Of a stretch of 64,000 nucleotides of DNA, positions 51,779 to 62,009 are shown piece after piece. The notes under the pieces were generated by a model. It saw only the letters and a list, made by a program, of their open reading frames with translations, searched no databases and had not been told where the DNA came from. Position numbers and translations under genes: made by a program. The stretch is from Carposina sasakii (taxonomy: Eukaryota; Arthropoda; Insecta; Lepidoptera; Carposinidae), in NCBI GenBank assembly GCA_014607495.2, contig CP053175.1:7378001-7442000 (forward strand), written 5' to 3'. Every line of letters starts with the position of its first letter. Position 1 is the stretch's first letter.

Positions 51779-54700
51779 GTGAGTTTTAATTGCATTACAT
51801 AATGCTTCAGGGGTTTTTAGGTAAACAATTCTATTTGCTACAGCAAAGCACATAAGTTTAATGAAAGTGGACGAAGCGGGAGATTTAAAACGTACTAAAT
51901 GGAGATCTACCAAATACCAGCTTGAGGCGTTGGAAGCTATCGAGGACCGAGCCAAAAGGCTGATCGGCAATGACTCACTGTGCAAAGCTAGATTGCAAAA
52001 CCTTGAGCATCGACGTAAAGTTGCAAGTCTCTCGGTATTCTACAGGTTACATTTCGTGGAGTGTGCGTTGGGACTTCACGACCTAATTCCCCCAGCACCC
52101 TTCTACCACCGGACGACCAGGAAAACGTCAAGGCGACATCGGTTCACAGTTGAAGTACCGAAAACTCGTACTAAGCGTTTTGCTTCTACATTCATAGTGC
52201 GATCGGCCAAGCTGTGGAGCTCCCTGCCTGAATCCCTGTTCCCCATGAACTATAATCTTGCGGTCTTCAAGTCGAGAGTGAACCGGTTTCTTTTAGGCAA
52301 GCGCGCTCCATCTTAGACTGCAACGGTGCTTACCATCAGGCGCGTTGTAGTCAAGCATAAGCCTATTTAATATTTTTTTAAAGTAGTCTCTGTCTTACCC
52401 CTTTATGGGACATAGGAGTTAGGATGTTTGTATGTATGTATGTACATAGGTACATGTGGGTACACACGACTATGTTCCCAAAATGGCGTAACCAGAACTG
52501 CAGCATCACGAAGGAGATTTAGCAGGGCCTGATGTAAAAGATCAGAGCCACTTGCTAGGTTAGCCTGTGAGGAAACGCCCCTGAGTTCGTCAGTCGACTC
52601 TTACAACATGCACGGAAAGAGATGAAGCTGATGTATTCTAGTGATGGGACTTCATCAGCACAAGAAACTTACGTTTGGAAAATTAAACGTTTTCATATAT
52701 TAGTAGAGTATTTTCCCACATGGCACTCTCATAGTCTTTCTATTTTCAGATGAAAATTTAATAAACCAACTAACTACTACTAATTTTATTTTTCCAATAC
52801 AATTTTCTTATCGCCTTTACTGCGCAATCTCGTTTAAACTTTAAGTAAAAGCAGTTAAGTTTGCTCTTTGCTATATGTATTACTAGCGTTTACTTGCAAT
52901 ATTGATTTCGCATTAGTGGGCAATTATCGTGCAAATCGACAGGGTAGAGAAAACAGTGGTGCAGAGATAATGGCGTTTCTCCACTTGTCGGCATGGTCAC
53001 GTTGCAGTATAAATGGCTATATGGCCACGGCACGACTACTGCCACGGCAGCCGCCCGGTTTTTTTGCAAGCACAAATGTATGAAATAGGTAGTATGGCTG
53101 GTTTTTACACAAGACCATCTAGCCAGTGCCGTGGTCGTGCAGTCTAGCGGAAAAACGATCAGTCGTGCCGTGGCCGTACCGTCTCTAGCGGAAAAACGTT
53201 TAATGTCCGGGGCATTTAAAAATGGCTGCTAATTCCATTTTGACCCATAAACCGCTCCACTGAGGGGCATAGTGGAACGCCTTCAAATTCACTGTAAAAC
53301 TAGTCCCACCAATTTGCCTAAGAACATCATGATGATAATGATGATCATTTTATTCAATTGAAAACTTTATTGCTCTGCTCTTCACCACCTACAGTCTATT
53401 ACGGTGGACTATTGAAGGTGCCATCTTCCAAATGCCTATTGTGTAGGATCTCCACTTTGCTATGGTCCTTACACCTCTTTCGCTTCATCTACTTTCATGA
53501 TATTCTTGATGCACGCTCGTCGGTTTAGGGTACTCTTGACCTGACCTTTCTCTAGAATTTCACTAGAATTTTATCGGTAAAATTGTTGTTAAAACCTAAC
53601 CTTCATAATCCTTACTCTGTGTTCTTCGAATAATTAGACCCGATCCCCTACAGGTGTGATTTGTGAGAAAAGATGTTCTATTTAATCTGTGCCTCCGCAA
53701 ACGCATTAAAAAGAAATATGGTTCCGTATCCGAGCATTGTAACAGGGACCCCTGATTGATTTATTTCTTTTGCTTCTGCTATATGCAGTTTCGAGATGAG
53801 TGGTCTTTAGTTGCCTTTATGTTTTTCTGTGAAATTAACCTGATTAGAGACTAAATCGGTCGTTCGGTTTCCCGTTCCGTTCGAAAACATTTGATCGATA
53901 AAGGTTCGTCACCGACACGTTTGCTCCAATGGGAACTTAGATGGGACGCCTATATTTTTGCGCGCTCGTCAAGTCACTTGATACAAACCGCTATTGATGG
54001 GGGTGTTGCGATAACGAACGTCGCGTCGATGCGAAACGATGTTAACAGTATAAGTATGCCCACTTGTACCATACGGCCCGTTCACTTATTGATGTCTCCG
54101 TTTTACTGGTCCGTTTTATAGGATACGTCTTTAAATAAAATACATTTTGTATACAGAACACTGTGCCATATATGTGTGAAGTCGCACATACTAATTATGA
54201 CTCCAAAATCCGACAAAATGGAGACCACAATATAATTTAATTAACAATTTAATTTATGTAAATGGTAGGTAGTAAGCCAGTAGTAATGCGACAGCGAAAA
54301 TTTTATGTCAAATTCCTTTGAAATTGCTGTTAATAATTCGAAACTTAATACGAATTTTACAAGAAATCAGCTAATATTGTACAATATTTGTCATCGCATT
54401 GCTTTTGCTAGTTAGGTAATACGGGTCCGGGATGTCCGAATGAGGAACATAATATTCATCATCATCATCATTCTCAGCCATGAGAGGTCCACTGCTGAAC
54501 ATAGGCCTCCCCCAACAACCTCCATTCCGACCGGTCGGAAGCGGCCTGCATCTGACCAATGCCAGCAATATTATAATGCCCTTTATAAAATCCTTTTTTT
54601 CTTAGACAAGGCCCAGTCCTCTTCCCAAACGACGCGCCCCCACCTCCACGGCCCCCCCTCATCGTGACGTCACGCCCCCTTACCGAGTCGATAGCCAGGA

Positions 54701-57700
54701 GTGAGCTGAACAACACGGTGGCACAGTCCTCGGACGTGACCAGGGTCTACAGGCCAGGATACCTGGCTAAGGTCACCGGTTACCGACCGTATCCTGGTAA
54801 GTATATTTTAGAGTTAGTACAGACCCGTAATTGGGATCGAACCTACACCCCTCGATAGGAAGGCGCACTAATGAACTATGATGATGATCTCCGACCGTAT
54901 TTCGGCCAAGGCGACCAATCTCTATGGAGATTGGCCAGGTACGCAGGAGATATTATAGTGCACAGGTGTGTGTGCAAACACAGGATGCACTCTCAATTTC
55001 CTCACTCTCATAGTCCGATGGGACGGAAAGCCGACACGACCAGAGAGAGATCAGGCGCAGGACCAACGGTTTTACGTGCTTTCCGAGGCACGAGTTATGT
55101 GACAATTTTACAATATTAAAATCTGTACATGAAATAAATTGGTACAGGCCCGTGACTGAGATCGAACTTACGCCTCCCGCTTGGAAGGTGCACGTCTTAA
55201 CCACTGGGCTATCACCGAACTATACACTGTACGTACGTACAGGTATAAGGTATTTTCAAAATTAGTATATTATTACTTGTATTTGACACGAGACATGATC
55301 TCAGATTTGTTTCCATAGTAAAAGTTGTATCTTTTTACCAACCTAGTCTCGTGTCAAAAACAAGTAGGCTCATTTTTAAAACCACCTTATATGTAGTTAT
55401 GACAGGTGTAACAAAAAGGGGTATGTTAAGCGAAATGCTATTTAGCCCACTATACAAAAGCAAATCTCATGTTTATTTTTAAAAACATTTTAAAAAATCC
55501 AAAAACCCGACTGCGTAAAAAAGAACCAAATGTACATAATAAAAAAACTGAAAAGAAAAAAAACAAGCACTTAGATGTCCTGTGGTCTAGAATTCTATAA
55601 TATTATTTTGGAAGAACATAAAATATTTTCTAATGATCGTAACATAACAACTGAACAGCCAGGATCCATTGAACTTGGCTGTGCAGAAAAACGCAGTCTA
55701 TTTACTCAACTTTGGACCCTAAATTTTTGAAACCAGACACTTCCCAGGTTGCTTCCATGGAGAAAAATGATCGTGATGATGAGGAGATTCCGTAGTTTTC
55801 GGGAACGTTGACGACCAAAAATCATCCTGTATACAAAATTCAACATGGCGGCTATATTTATCGTATTTTATAGGCTAAATGTTGATAAATCGGTTTAACA
55901 TATCGTGTTTTGCAGGTCATGCTACTTGGGCTGGTGTGATGTTATATTTAGCATATTTATATCAACCCGTTATCCAATTAGACTCCAGTACGATTAACCT
56001 ATTATACCAATTATCGCGCGTAATCAGTTAGCTACAGTTGAGTGAATGAAGCTATGTTATACATATAACATAAATAACAATACAGGGTGTGGGTGCCAGG
56101 CAAATACTGAAATGCTGAACAAGTACCATTCTGTTGGTATACGGCAGTGTTATTACTCGCAGGAAATGTATTTTTGATTTGATTATCAGTAATCTTTGCT
56201 CTCCTAAAATTACCTCCTAAAGATACCGTTTCAAAGATTTTAGTATGAACTCTAGTTCACTGATTTGGCGGAGCAAAGAGTGCGGGATAACACTCCGTAT
56301 TGGTTTTCAAGGTCGCATTGAAAATGGCGAGGGAAATAGTGATGCGACAAAGTAGAACGAAACTATCTAAGTATCGATATTTATGCACTTTAAGCGATTT
56401 TTATATTATGATATAATTTTATTTTACATACATACATATTCACACTTCTGTTCAATTCAGATTAATTTAAAGGTCTTCGATTAAATTCATGTTTGCTTGA
56501 GTTGACAGAATTTTATTCCAATAACATTATGTAAGCGAAATTTGATATTATACCAATTCGCCCCGTTTCACATACACAATGTTTGTATTATTTTTACCCA
56601 GCTGCGGCAAGTCCAAAAAGGTATAATAATAGCAGCTACGAGTATGTTGTATCTAAATTTATAGGTAGTTCTAAGCGGCTAAACTAATAAATTATTTTTT
56701 GTAAATGAGGTATTAATCGATTTTTTACATATCCGGGTGACGACTACATTTTCTGTTTTACGTATATACAAATGTATATTAGGAATTTACAGCAAAAAAG
56801 TAGGATGTTAAATGAAAGCAAATCCTGAGTTTAAAAATATAATAATAACACAACAATATTAATGGTAAAGCGTTGTGCACTGAAATACTTTTTATTAATA
56901 ATATATGAAACACTCTAATATGGCCAAAAGACCATTTTGACCACTTGAATCCGTTTCTTAAAATAGCTCGTATGCATGGTTTGGGAATTAACATTTTTTG
57001 TATCAGTTACACAGTTAATGTATTCGGAAGTTCAAATCTTGCAAACGGTGTTCGCCCACCACCGGTTCCTAGACCCTCCTGACCCTCGAATCTGACGACT
57101 AATGATGCGATCACAGGCAACTACAGTTGCGATAAGAAACCACATCCCAGCACCTCGCATACGAATACGTAGGTACATAGCTGATATCCGAAAAACACTA
57201 GGATATAGTGAGTTTTTAACTATTTTCGCACGTTTACCTTCGTTGCTTCGGATCGGGACATTTCTTTGTTATTCGGTTATCCTCGTAAATATTGTGCTGC
57301 GCTTGCTATAGAAAATCTAATTGAAGCAATAACCTATTAGTGATAATGTTACTAAGCTGCGATATTGTATAAAGATTATGCCCTAATATTGGTTACTGTA
57401 ATATACAATTTGCAAATACCTAGAACTACGTAATGCAACGTACATTCAGATATGTAGACTTTGGTGTAAACAGATTTCACTGACGAATGCACCGGCCTGG
57501 AAAAGAACAATTTTTATTATTATGACAACTATAAATAAACGAAGTTTATAAAATTTATTTAAAAAAAAATAGGTAATCAATATTTTCTCAACTATTTTGA
57601 GCTAGTGTGACTATTACGTCAACACGTCGTTTTAGTATGGAGACCGGTTATTCTGAAACTACTAAATTATTATAAAAAAATTTTATTCTATTGTTATCGA

Positions 57701-60433
57701 TACAAAGTCGAGTTATACATTCATCACGGCAGTGTTGACAGTGACGTTGACATATTACTCGCATATATTGTAGTGCGCTATTATTGACCAGTATAAACTG
57801 AGGAAATGAAAATTTAATTACTTATGAAATGTTTGATCTTTTTTGTAACATTACGTCAGTTCTTTCCACACCATTTCACGGTAACATGATGACACTTTGC
57901 TCTCCGTGCGCACGCCAAGCTTTGAATTATATATACAGTATGAGTGGCGCGCGTAATTTTATCCTGTATGAGGTATCTAACTAATATCGGACGATCCTGT
58001 GACTTATTCGTTATTGTGTGACATAATTTCTCTTTTTTGGATCACTTGTGACTCTCCATTAAGGTTGATCAGGTTTTTGAACTTTTTTAGGGCACCTTTT
58101 TTTTGAAAATTATCTTTTGGTTAAAATTTTATTTTTAAGTCATTATCTAAGGCCTAATTAAACGAACTAAACAATTTATTTCCTGAAAATATGAAAAATT
58201 TGAAAAACCTAAACGCAAAATTAGTCCTACCTGTCCTTTTCTCTCTCAGCCATTTATGTTAAGAACGGAGAGATATAGACCTGACTAAGATTAGGTTTAA
58301 GTGTGACTGCCGGAATCGACCCTACTATCTACATATAATATCGCATATATACATCACTATATAATTATTATAAAACAAAGTCGCTTCCCGCTTTCTGTCT
58401 GCTCCTATGTATGCTTAGATCTTTTAAACTACGCAACGGATTTTGATGCGGTTTTTTTTAATACAGGGTGTTTTTTTGTGGCCAACGTTAACGAACTACG
58501 GAATCTCCTCATCATCACGATCATTTATTCTATACATGAAATAAAGTAAGTTTATGCCAAAAAAAATGCTGGGATTTTTTTTTTTTTTTTATTTAAATTC
58601 CTTGATCGTGCGAAATTTATAGTGTCTAGTGTTTATGTTAGTTTTTTTATAGACAGATATTAATTATTTTTCGTGTCTATAAAAAACTGCTACGCGCGTA
58701 GACACTATGTAAATTTATGCAATCAAACGAGTCTATTTACTCAACTTTGGACCCTAAAAAACCAGAAAAAACTTCCCAGGTATGCTTCCATGGCATGAAA
58801 AATGATCGTGATGATGAGGAGTCCGTTTCGTTCGGAAAGGTGACGACCAAAAAATCACCTGTATAGAGTGATTCAAGAGCAAGGTTTATATGTATAAAAG
58901 TATATAACCCGGCTTCGCACGGGTGCAATGCCCCCTCACGCGGACGAAGTAGTGGGCGGCAGCTAGTCAATGTTATAGCTTACTTGTTAAATATAGCATA
59001 CACATAATATATTAATTTGAATACTTTATGGTCGCTTGTGTTGATATTAAAACACTTTTTTCAGGTTTCATACCGACACCTACATATCCATCGTACAATG
59101 TTCAAAAATCACCTGGTTTTGGTCACGAAGCGGAATATGATTATGTGGTAAGTAAATAACGCAGTTGAGTTCCTATAATCGAGTAGCCAGAACTGCAGAA
59201 CCATAAAGAAGATCTTACAGCAACGTTTTTTACACAGTAGGGTAGAAAATTATATGGAAACAGCCTTCACAGAAAGGTAGATAGGTACGGTGTTTTTCAG
59301 GCTATACCTACGCTTCTAATGTTTTAAATATACGAACGAACGGCTCTTTAGTCAACTCATCCCGCGGGATAAGTTGACCTATTGAATGTTTTGAATTGGT
59401 CAACTCGTCCCACTGATACTTTTTATGATATATACAGTCGCGAACAAAATTGTTTGACAGTAGATTTACGTATTTTAAAAATATGATTTCAATTACCTTC
59501 ACGTAGTATTAAGTACATATTAATAATACAACGGTCATTTTTTATTGTTTAGTTTTATGTTATTATTTTTCGACCAAAATAATAATATGTTTTTTTTTAA
59601 TCTTCAAACAATGTTGTACTAGATTTCATTATCTTATTTTTTATCAAAAAGCTGTAATTTTTTAATAATACATCAGTATAACGAAACCATAGGATGTCAT
59701 TATTTTCCCCAAACACTTTTGCTCACGAGTGTACTTAAATGTCAAATAACACAATACACTACATTTTTTTTATAAAGTGAGATGAGTTGAATAAAAAAAG
59801 TATATAAATGAGTTTGAAGCGATATGAGTTGACTAAAGAGCCGAACGAACGGTTTAGGTTCGATCCCGGTCACTATCGGACCTGTGCCACTGAATTTATT
59901 TTATGTACGTATTCTATTATTTTATTGTCACTTAGCTAATACCCGAAAGGGGTTGGCATCAGGCAGGAAGCCGACCGTAAAACAAACGCCAAATCCGTGT
60001 TTCGAAAGAAAGCATATTGCGCCGTCATCATAAATAATGGAAAAAGGGCAGGAATATGATGGTGACTAATACATACTGAGTTCTCAACCTTTAGAAATGA
60101 TCATTAATTAGGTATATTTTCTTTTCTTCTATGCTGCTCTGAGAGTGAAAAAAAAATCGTATAATACTACAGCTGCTTCTCTTCCCGGGCATACTGTACA
60201 AGTCAGTAGAGGGACAAGAGGGTCTTGGTGTTTTGTAGGCGATGGGCTGACCACCTGTCACTACTAACCGAACTTGTACATCTCAACTATACCCTCAAAA
60301 TTGGTCAGAAGTGGCACCATGTGGTTCTATCGGCCCTTGGTGCTCTGCCTACCCCGTAAGGGATAAAGGCGTGATTATATTGTATGTACTATGTAGGTAT
60401 ATTTTCTAATTATTTTAGGAGAAAGAAACATAA
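51630..60433 (+). CDS. Small secreted Pro/Tyr-rich protein gene, 4 exons
   Basis: Best host gene of the window. Coding parts: 51630-51778, 54606-54796, 59065-59147 and, less certainly, 60419-60433; about 145 codons. The product starts with an evident signal peptide ('MASSLLLLTILSSAAAQ') and should be secreted. The mature part has a 'PNDAPPPPRPPL' segment and a Tyr/Pro-rich segment ('RVYRPGYLAKVTGYRPYPG', 'PTPTYPSYNVQ'), ending with an acidic 'EAEYDYV'. There are no cysteines and no chitin-binding R&R motif that I can see. I do not recognise the family; a cuticle, eggshell or other extracellular matrix role is only a guess from composition. The splice phases agree: exon 1 ends in phase 2, exon 2 in phase 1, exon 3 in phase 0. 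Every joint keeps the frame open. The exons are GC-richer than the introns. The introns hold LINE, SINE and MITE copies. The acceptor just before the ATG implies an upstream untranslated exon, not located. The last exon would add only four residues and could be wrong. Confidence 0.75.
51861..52390 (+). pseudogene. Non-LTR retrotransposon C-terminus in intron 1
   Basis: A 151-codon plus-strand frame (51861-52316), open over its whole length. It shows the C-terminal region of a Jockey-like LINE protein: 'LEAIEDRAKRLIG', 'LEHRRKVASLSVFYRLHF', 'TFIVRSAKLWSSLPESLF' and 'FKSRVNRFLLG'. The reverse transcriptase domain upstream is absent, so this is a 5'-truncated copy. The 3' untranslated part follows, with 'caacggtgcttaccatcagg' and 'gcataagcctatttaatatt', also found at 63.78-63.84 kb. 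It lies in sense orientation 80 bp inside intron 1 of the secreted-protein gene. The undamaged frame suggests a fairly recent insertion. The first few codons may be intron sequence rather than LINE. Confidence 0.8.
52470..52680 (-). repeat. Repeat B copy in intron 1
   Basis: 'cgactatgttcccaaaatgg' to 'ctagtgatgggacttcatca' is family B in minus orientation. Confidence 0.75.
52685..54455. other. Intron 1 sequence without further genes
   Basis: 53100-53215 contains two imperfect tandem units of about 45 bp ending 'ctagcggaaaaacg'. 53880-54020 ('tttgatcgataaaggttcgtc') faintly resembles 62.17-62.25 kb, a possible further repeat family. Open frames 52868-53083 and 53891-54121 have no motifs. Confidence 0.4.
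54456..54592 (-). pseudogene. RTE LINE 3' terminus in intron 1
   Basis: On the minus strand about 35 codons match the end of RTE proteins ('MQAASDRSEWRLLGEAYVQQW'), followed by a (GAT)n tail (about 54457-54471 in plus coordinates). This is the same C-terminus as the RTE at 14.7 kb. It ends about 15 bases before the polypyrimidine tract of exon 2, so it comes very close to splicing signals without touching them. Confidence 0.8.
54606..54796 (+). CDS. Second coding exon of the secreted-protein gene
   Basis: Acceptor 'cctttttttcttag' with a strong pyrimidine tract; donor 'gtaagt' at 54797. 191 bases, entering in phase 2 and leaving in phase 1, open throughout. GC-rich. Encodes the proline cluster 'PPPPRPPL' and the 'VYRPGYLAKVTGYRPYP' segment. 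Confidence 0.85.
54808..54862 (-). repeat. SINE L head fragment
   Basis: 'acagacccgtaattgggatc' and 'aggaaggcgcac' resemble the B-box side of SINE L, 12 bases after the exon donor site. Confidence 0.5.
54883..55217 (-). repeat. tRNA-derived SINE L, full copy in intron 2
   Basis: Same layout as the 34.1 kb copy: body 'gggacggaaagccgacacga', head with 'gagatcgaacttacgcctcc' and 'taaccactgggctatcaccg' in plus sense. Confidence 0.8.
55405..55500 (+). mobile_element. MITE family S, left-arm fragment
   Basis: 'caggtgtaacaaaaaggggt' and 'gttaagcgaaatgctattta' match the family S left arm. No right arm follows. Confidence 0.55.
55683..55829 (+). mobile_element. MITE family E, right-end fragment
   Basis: 'gcagaaaaacgcagtctatt' to 'gaccaaaaatcatcctg', followed by TA. 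The left two thirds are missing. Confidence 0.7.
56083..58200 (+). mobile_element. Element F copy apparently split by about 1.7 kb
   Basis: 56083-56206 ('cagggtgtgggtgccaggca' to 'aatctttgctctcc') and 57985-58200 ('tcggacgatcctgtgact' to 'tctaaggcctaattaaacga') are collinear with 13185-13500. 'ctttgctctcc' occurs at both sides of the interruption (about 56196-56206 and 57895-57905), which may be a target-site duplication. The inserted segment is AT-rich with no recognised gene. Confidence 0.5.
58205..58322. mobile_element. MITE family G, copy 3, left-truncated
   Basis: 'attagtcctacctgtccttt', 'ctcagccatttatgttaaga' and the end 'gtgactgccggaatcgaccc'. It directly follows the F copy. Confidence 0.7.
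58362..58975 (+). repeat. Repeat D copy split by MITE E
   Basis: Left part 'tataaaacaaagtcgcttcc' to 'gatgcggttttttttaa'; right part 'gagtgattcaagagcaaggt' to 'gtgggcggcagctagtc'. Removing the E element at 58464-58861 gives a continuous D. Confidence 0.75.
58464..58861 (+). mobile_element. MITE family E, copy 5, nested in D
   Basis: 'cagggtgtttttttgtggcc' to 'cgaccaaaaaatcacctg', flanked by TA. Near its left end (about 58490-58530) it carries a reversed piece of its own right end ('gaactacggaatctcctcat'). Confidence 0.75.
59065..59147 (+). CDS. Third coding exon of the secreted-protein gene
   Basis: Acceptor 'aaaacacttttttcag'; donor 'gtaagt' at 59148. 83 bases, entering in phase 1 and leaving in phase 0, open throughout. 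Encodes 'FIPTPTYPSYNVQKS' and 'GHEAEYDYV'. Confidence 0.8.
59180..59250 (-). repeat. Repeat B fragment in intron 3
   Basis: 'gagtagccagaactgcagaa' and 'tcttacagcaacg' are the distal part of family B on the minus strand. Confidence 0.55.
59342..59842. mobile_element. TIR element with 8-bp TSD in intron 3
   Basis: 501 bp with perfect 19-bp inverted ends 'ggctctttagtcaactcat' (59342-59360 and 59824-59842). 'gaacgaac' is duplicated at 59334-59341 and 59843-59850. Subterminal 'gtcaactc.tccc' motifs near 59395-59410 repeat the end sequence. No transposase frame. Superfamily uncertain (8 bp fits hAT or P). Confidence 0.85.
59859..60065 (+). repeat. SINE L second body type, headless copy
   Basis: 'tcgatcccggtcactatcgg' (B-box), 'gaaaggggttggcatcaggc', 'gccgaccgtaaaacaaacgc' and 'gggcaggaatatgatggtg'. 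The A-box side was lost next to the upstream TIR element. Confidence 0.6.
60127..60392 (+). repeat. Repeat C, full-length copy before the last exon
   Basis: 'cttctatgctgctctgagag' to 'taagggataaaggcgtgatt', ending 25-30 bases before the exon 4 acceptor. Confidence 0.8.
60419..60433 (+). CDS. Proposed terminal coding exon
   Basis: Acceptor 'ctaattattttag' (AG at 60417-60418), then four codons (EKET) and TAA in the phase set by exon 3. The untranslated part would run on towards 60.6 kb; 'tttaataatatc' (about 60604) is only a weak polyadenylation-signal candidate. A different downstream exon cannot be excluded. The plus-strand frame at 60384-60587 crosses this acceptor in another phase and is not called. 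Confidence 0.4.
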   Translation, partial: EKET

Positions 60434-60637
60434 AGATTGTTTTTACAAACACGGATATAACACAACAGCGCTGACTCGACGTTATTTGACCGGAACAAGG
60501 TTGGGCCAGAGAAACAGATTTGGTTTTTATCGAAACTTAAACATAACTTCTGGCTGTGTTAATTTTCAAAATTTGAAAAAAAATTAAAACACTCTGATGA
60601 AAGTTTAATAATATCAGCGAAATATCCCCATCGATCT

Positions 60638-60795
60638 TATACATATAATCACGCCTTTATCCCTTACGGGGTAGGCAGGAACCAAGGGCCGATAGAACCA
60701 CATGGTGCCACTTCTGACCAATTTTGAGGGTATAGTTGAGATGTACAAGTTCGGTTAGTAGGGACTTGTACAGAGCAGAATAGAAGAAAAGAAAT
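60638..60795 (-). repeat. Repeat C, inverted partial copy
   Basis: 'ataatcacgcctttatccct' to 'gatgtacaagttcggttagt', then a jump to 'cagagcagaatagaag'. Opposite orientation to the copy at 60.13-60.39 kb. Confidence 0.75.
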
Positions 60796-60956
60796 TATAC
60801 CTAATCAATGATAAATTCTAAAGGTTGAGAATCGATCTTATAAGTACGCTAAATCGGCTTTGTTGATATGTTTGTGAAACAATAGTTTTTCCAGACTATT
60901 TTTACTAGTATGTCTACTCGTATCTTTAGAACTAAATTCATACTTTTTTATACCGT

Positions 60957-61150
60957 TCCCGTGCTGATGCGGGCTTCACTAGAATATTAGCTGCATCTCC
61001 ATCTGTACCTACATGTTGTATACTCGTAGTTGATTCGGGCATACTCTTGGGCGATAAACTAGCAACTTGTCACTTATTATTTACATTTGTCTCCGCTATG
61101 CCAAACGTGGCTACGGAATTTCCTTTATGATTCTGCAGTTCTGGCTACAG
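60957..61150 (+). repeat. Interspersed repeat B copy
   Basis: 'cccgtgctgatgcgggcttc' to 'ttctgcagttctggctac', internally shortened. Confidence 0.7.
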
Positions 61151-61500
61151 CTGTAATAATGTTAACAGAGAAAACATAACACACACATCAACATTACAAG
61201 ATCTTGTAACATCAAACTCATTACAAACACGTAAATTAGAAAGGTAATAGCTAATTTGCCATCCATTGTGAACGTGAAATTAGTATTAATTTCGGTTATT
61301 AACAACGTTTTGAAATGCTACCGAGAAATAATGGTTTGTGCTACTTTCTGTAAGAGGTTTGTTTTTAATTAAACGTGAGATACATGCCTGTAGAGTGTAG
61401 TTTCTTGGATGATGGCGCTAATTACTATGTGTATGATAAAAAATAGTGCAAAAAATGTTTGTTCCGAAATCAGGCATAGGAAAATCAATGAAACGCACAA
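61150..61500. other. No gene seen
   Basis: AT-rich sequence between two family-B copies. Confidence 0.4.
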
Positions 61501-61502
61501 TT

Positions 61503-61720
61503 AATACTGATGCGGGGCTTCACTAGAATACATCAGCTGCATCTCCTTCCGTGCGTGTCGTAAGAGTCGACTAAAGAACTCAGGGTTGTCCTCTCAGGCG
61601 ATGACCGAGTCACTGATCGTTTGCATCTAGTTCTGCTAAACAAAACGTGGCTGTAAGATCTCCTCTAGGATCGTTCAATTCTTGCTTACATAATTTAGGA
61701 AAAACAGCTGTATGTAAATA
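61503..61720 (+). repeat. Repeat B, full-length copy
   Basis: 'actgatgcggggcttcacta' to 'tttaggaaaaacagctgtat' with a 'gtaaataat' tail. Confidence 0.75.
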
Positions 61721-61814
61721 ATTAATCTTCTATTCTTCTGTACATGGAAGATATATGAGAAAACATATTATAGGTGACCTTTATCAACGCAATAGTATTC
61801 AAAAGAATATTTTT

Positions 61815-62007
61815 TTTTATTTTTTGTCTATTTGTCTGTGCGTTTGTGCACGCTAATCTCATAAACGGCTGCACCAATTTCGATGCAGTTTTCAGAAATA
61901 TATTGTGACAGGTCCCACTTAACATATAGGTTACTTTTCACCGCGGTAAAATATTTTTATCCCGGATAATTTCGACATTTTGTTTTTTCGCGGGCGTCCA
62001 CTAGTAA
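61815..62007 (+). repeat. Repeat D copy
   Basis: 'aaacggctgcaccaatttcg', 'tttatcccggataatttcga' and the end 'cgcgggcgtccactagtaat'. Confidence 0.65.
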
Positions 62008-62009
62008 TT

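Noticed and set aside
54474..54716. 80-codon minus-strand frame
   Set aside because: Chimera of antisense exon 2 and the RTE terminus.
60384..60587. 67-codon frame as the last exon
   Set aside because: The phase left by exon 3 does not enter this frame at the 60417-60418 acceptor.
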